Positions 14,554 to 16,066 of a stretch of 16,066 bases of DNA are shown here, in pieces. Location: positions 1 to 16,066 of the forward strand of contig JAYWIG010000075.1 of NCBI GenBank assembly GCA_043789035.1. Reading direction: 5' to 3'. The translations under genes and the position numbers were made by a program. The first letter of the stretch is position 1. Each line of letters opens with the position of its first letter. The DNA is from JAYWIG01 sp043789035 (GTDB lineage Bacteria > Pseudomonadota > Gammaproteobacteria > Burkholderiales > Burkholderiaceae_E). A model generated the notes under the pieces. It had not been told where the DNA came from. It ran no database searches and was given only the letters and a program-made list of their open reading frames with translations.

Positions 14554-15369
14554 ATGATAGATAGTCACTGTCATTTAGACGCGTCGGAGTTTGATGCAGA
14601 TCGTGATGAAGTACTGCTACGGGCCTATACGGCCGGTGTTCGTACCATTGTGAATCCAGCAGTCGAAGTAGATAACTTTGGCAAGGTAGCGAACTTAAGT
14701 GCAACTACGTTGCTTAAGGCCCGGTCGGGGCAAATGCCTTATGTTGTTTATGCGTTGGGGATTCACCCGATTTTCGTCCATAAAGCTAAAACTGGCGATA
14801 TCGATTTGCTCCGAGTTGCAGTTATTCAAGCAATGGCTGATCCTCTTTTTATTGGAATCGGAGAAATTGGCTTGGACGGTTTTGTCCCTGGTGTAGATCA
14901 AGAAACGCAGAACTATTTCTTTATTGAGCAACTCAAAATCGCTAAAGAGTTCGATCTTCCGGTGATTATGCATGTTCGCAAGGCGCAAGACGGCATCTTG
15001 AAACAATTGCGGCGCTTTAAACCAGTTTCGGCTATCGCACATGCATTTAATGGCAGCGAGCAACAAGCTAAAACGTTCATAGATTTAAACTGCGTCTTGG
15101 GATTTGGCGGGGCGATGACGTTCACTCGGGCCTTGCAAATTCGACGATTGGCGCAGGCACTTCCACTCGAAGCAATAATTGTAGAAACTGACTCGCCTGA
15201 CATTTCGCCTGCATGGTTGCACCCCAAGCGAAACGAGCCTATGGAGGTGATGCGGATTGCCGATACCTTGGCTAGCTTACGCGATGTTTCTCCGGAGGTA
15301 ATTAAAACCCAAACTAACGCAAACGTTGCTCGAATCTTGCCTCGCTTAGCGATTGCCCAAAGGGCCTAG
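14554..15369 (+). CDS. TatD-family metal-dependent hydrolase (DNase-like)
   Basis: This 271-residue protein has a complete TatD metal site: HxH at His5/His7 (DSHCHLDA), Glu104 in GIGEIGLD, His140 (IMHVRKA), His163 (AHAFNGS) and Asp213 (ETDSP). TatD proteins are TIM-barrel hydrolases with 3'-5' exonuclease or DNase activity in several characterised members (TatD, YcfH). Which paralogue this is cannot be settled here, so no symbol is given. It is slightly longer than the usual 255-265 residues because of an insertion around residues 50-62 (LSATTLLKARSGQ). It starts 18 bp after lolD and probably belongs to the same transcript. The SD is weak. Its position between lolCD and comEC agrees with gene order I recall from Burkholderiales. 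Confidence 0.93.
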   Translation: MIDSHCHLDASEFDADRDEVLLRAYTAGVRTIVNPAVEVDNFGKVANLSATTLLKARSGQMPYVVYALGIHPIFVHKAKTGDIDLLRVAVIQAMADPLFIGIGEIGLDGFVPGVDQETQNYFFIEQLKIAKEFDLPVIMHVRKAQDGILKQLRRFKPVSAIAHAFNGSEQQAKTFIDLNCVLGFGGAMTFTRALQIRRLAQALPLEAIIVETDSPDISPAWLHPKRNEPMEVMRIADTLASLRDVSPEVIKTQTNANVARILPRLAIAQRA

Positions 15370-15429
15370 ACAACTGGCTGAGGCTTTGAGCTAGTAGAAG
15401 GCTGCGCGTGTGTGCTTTAACCTAATTGC

Positions 15430-16066
15430 ATGCGAATTTCGATTGGGGTTATTGCTCAGTTAAGTACTGTTTTTGGCACGTTGTTAATTCATCAATTCAG
15501 CGCCCTACCAATGGCATTGCTTCTAGGTTTACTGAGTATCTGTGTGGGTTCCGCTGTGGTACTTGCTGGTTTGAAGCACCTTACCTCCAAAGTTGCAAGA
15601 ACATTGCCTAATTGGCTGCTAATAGCTCTTTGGTCCGTTTTCTTTGTATCAGCTCAGGCAAGCTTCGTTACCTACAGGGCACAAGATCGGTTAAAGGCGG
15701 TGGTTCCTGAATCGATTGAAGGCAGCAATTTTAGGCTTATTGGAGTTATAGATAGCCTACCTTCGTTGTTCGAGCGTGGTGTTAGTTTTGAGTTCTTTAT
15801 CGAGTCTTGTGAGGGCGAGCAATCTTGGTGCCCCAAAGGTCGATTAATAAAGTTGAGTTGGTTTAACGGCGCTCCTAATCGATTGATGCCCGGGCAGAGA
15901 TGGGAGTTGACTACTCGTTTGCGTCGTCCCCATGCACGCTTGAATCCGCATTTGTTCGACACTGAGTTGAGAATGTTTGAGCAAGGCATTACTGCCCAAG
16001 GCAGTGTTCGAGTAAGGGAGGCTACTCCAGCTCGACTGGTCAACGATACGTTGGGTAGCCTACATG
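15430..16066 (+). CDS. comEC: ComEC/Rec2 DNA-uptake channel protein (N-terminal part, 3' end outside window)
   Basis: The frame is open from the ATG at 15430 to the end of the window (212 codons). TAA at 15418-15420 closes it upstream, making this the first in-frame ATG; no good SD is visible. The N-terminus has three hydrophobic segments (about residues 5-20, 27-47 and 61-79). A ComEC N-terminal (DUF4131, OB-like) domain follows, with FRLIGVIDSLP (101-111), LMPGQRWELTTRLRRPH (152-168), LNPHLFDTELRMFEQGI (171-187) and AQGSVR (189-194). The PGQRW-L-RL-RPH-NP-FD-E-LF-QGI pattern is characteristic of ComEC. ComEC is the inner-membrane channel that passes single-stranded DNA into the cytoplasm during natural transformation. 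The competence core and the C-terminal metallo-beta-lactamase domain would lie beyond the window, so intactness is unknown. Confidence 0.9.
   Translation, partial: MRISIGVIAQLSTVFGTLLIHQFSALPMALLLGLLSICVGSAVVLAGLKHLTSKVARTLPNWLLIALWSVFFVSAQASFVTYRAQDRLKAVVPESIEGSNFRLIGVIDSLPSLFERGVSFEFFIESCEGEQSWCPKGRLIKLSWFNGAPNRLMPGQRWELTTRLRRPHARLNPHLFDTELRMFEQGITAQGSVRVREATPARLVNDTLGSLH

Noticed and set aside
14695..15066. 123-residue minus-strand frame
   Set aside because: It is antisense to tatD, whose metal-binding residues span the same bases.
15672..16043. 123-residue minus-strand frame
   Set aside because: It lies antisense to the clear ComEC N-terminal domain and has no recognisable motifs.

Overview
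The window reads as chromosomal DNA of a betaproteobacterium, most likely Burkholderiales. The evidence is a Bug/TctC-type solute receptor, a lexA-imuA-imuB cassette with an E. coli-type SOS box, an ETF-ubiquinone oxidoreductase, and the neighbourhood (RpfE-like)-recJ // lolC-lolD-tatD-comEC. Base composition looks moderate (my impression, not counted), lower than in most Burkholderia-like genomes. I see no tRNA, rRNA, CRISPR array, insertion sequence or phage gene. Coding density is high; the longest gene-free stretch is the 237 bp at 5630-5866.

Left part, 1-4518: the 3' end of a class 3 aldehyde dehydrogenase gene (+) meets, tail to tail, a minus-strand cluster. Read in transcription order that cluster is lexA (4518-3862), imuA (3841-3089), a small helix-hairpin-helix protein of the Cdd1/'mitomycin resistance' type (3114-2806), imuB (2781-1273) and an alpha/beta hydrolase (1248-400). 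Spacings are 20, -26, 24 and 24 bp, so it is probably one operon. A perfect SOS box, CTGTATTTTTATACAG (4568-4583), lies upstream of lexA. The usual third partner, the polymerase ImuC/DnaE2, is absent here. The HhH protein inside the cassette is the most interesting feature of the window.

Middle, 4619-9471: an orphan Bug-family periplasmic binding protein diverges from lexA. It is followed by a glycine-rich RRM RNA-binding protein with a candidate leader minicistron and a series of hairpins after its stop codon. Convergent to it is ETF-QO, and beyond that an ExeA/GspA-like AAA+ ATPase with one membrane segment and a Pro/Ser-rich tail.

Right part, 9553-16066: recJ is translationally coupled (ATGA overlap) to an RpfE/phosphoglycerate-mutase-like gene on the minus strand. 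Divergent from these is a plus-strand run of lolC and lolD (lipoprotein release from the inner membrane), a TatD-family metal-dependent nuclease/hydrolase, and the 5' part of comEC (DNA-uptake channel), which runs off the window. The themes are SOS mutagenesis, recombination/DNA processing, envelope lipoprotein export and electron transfer.
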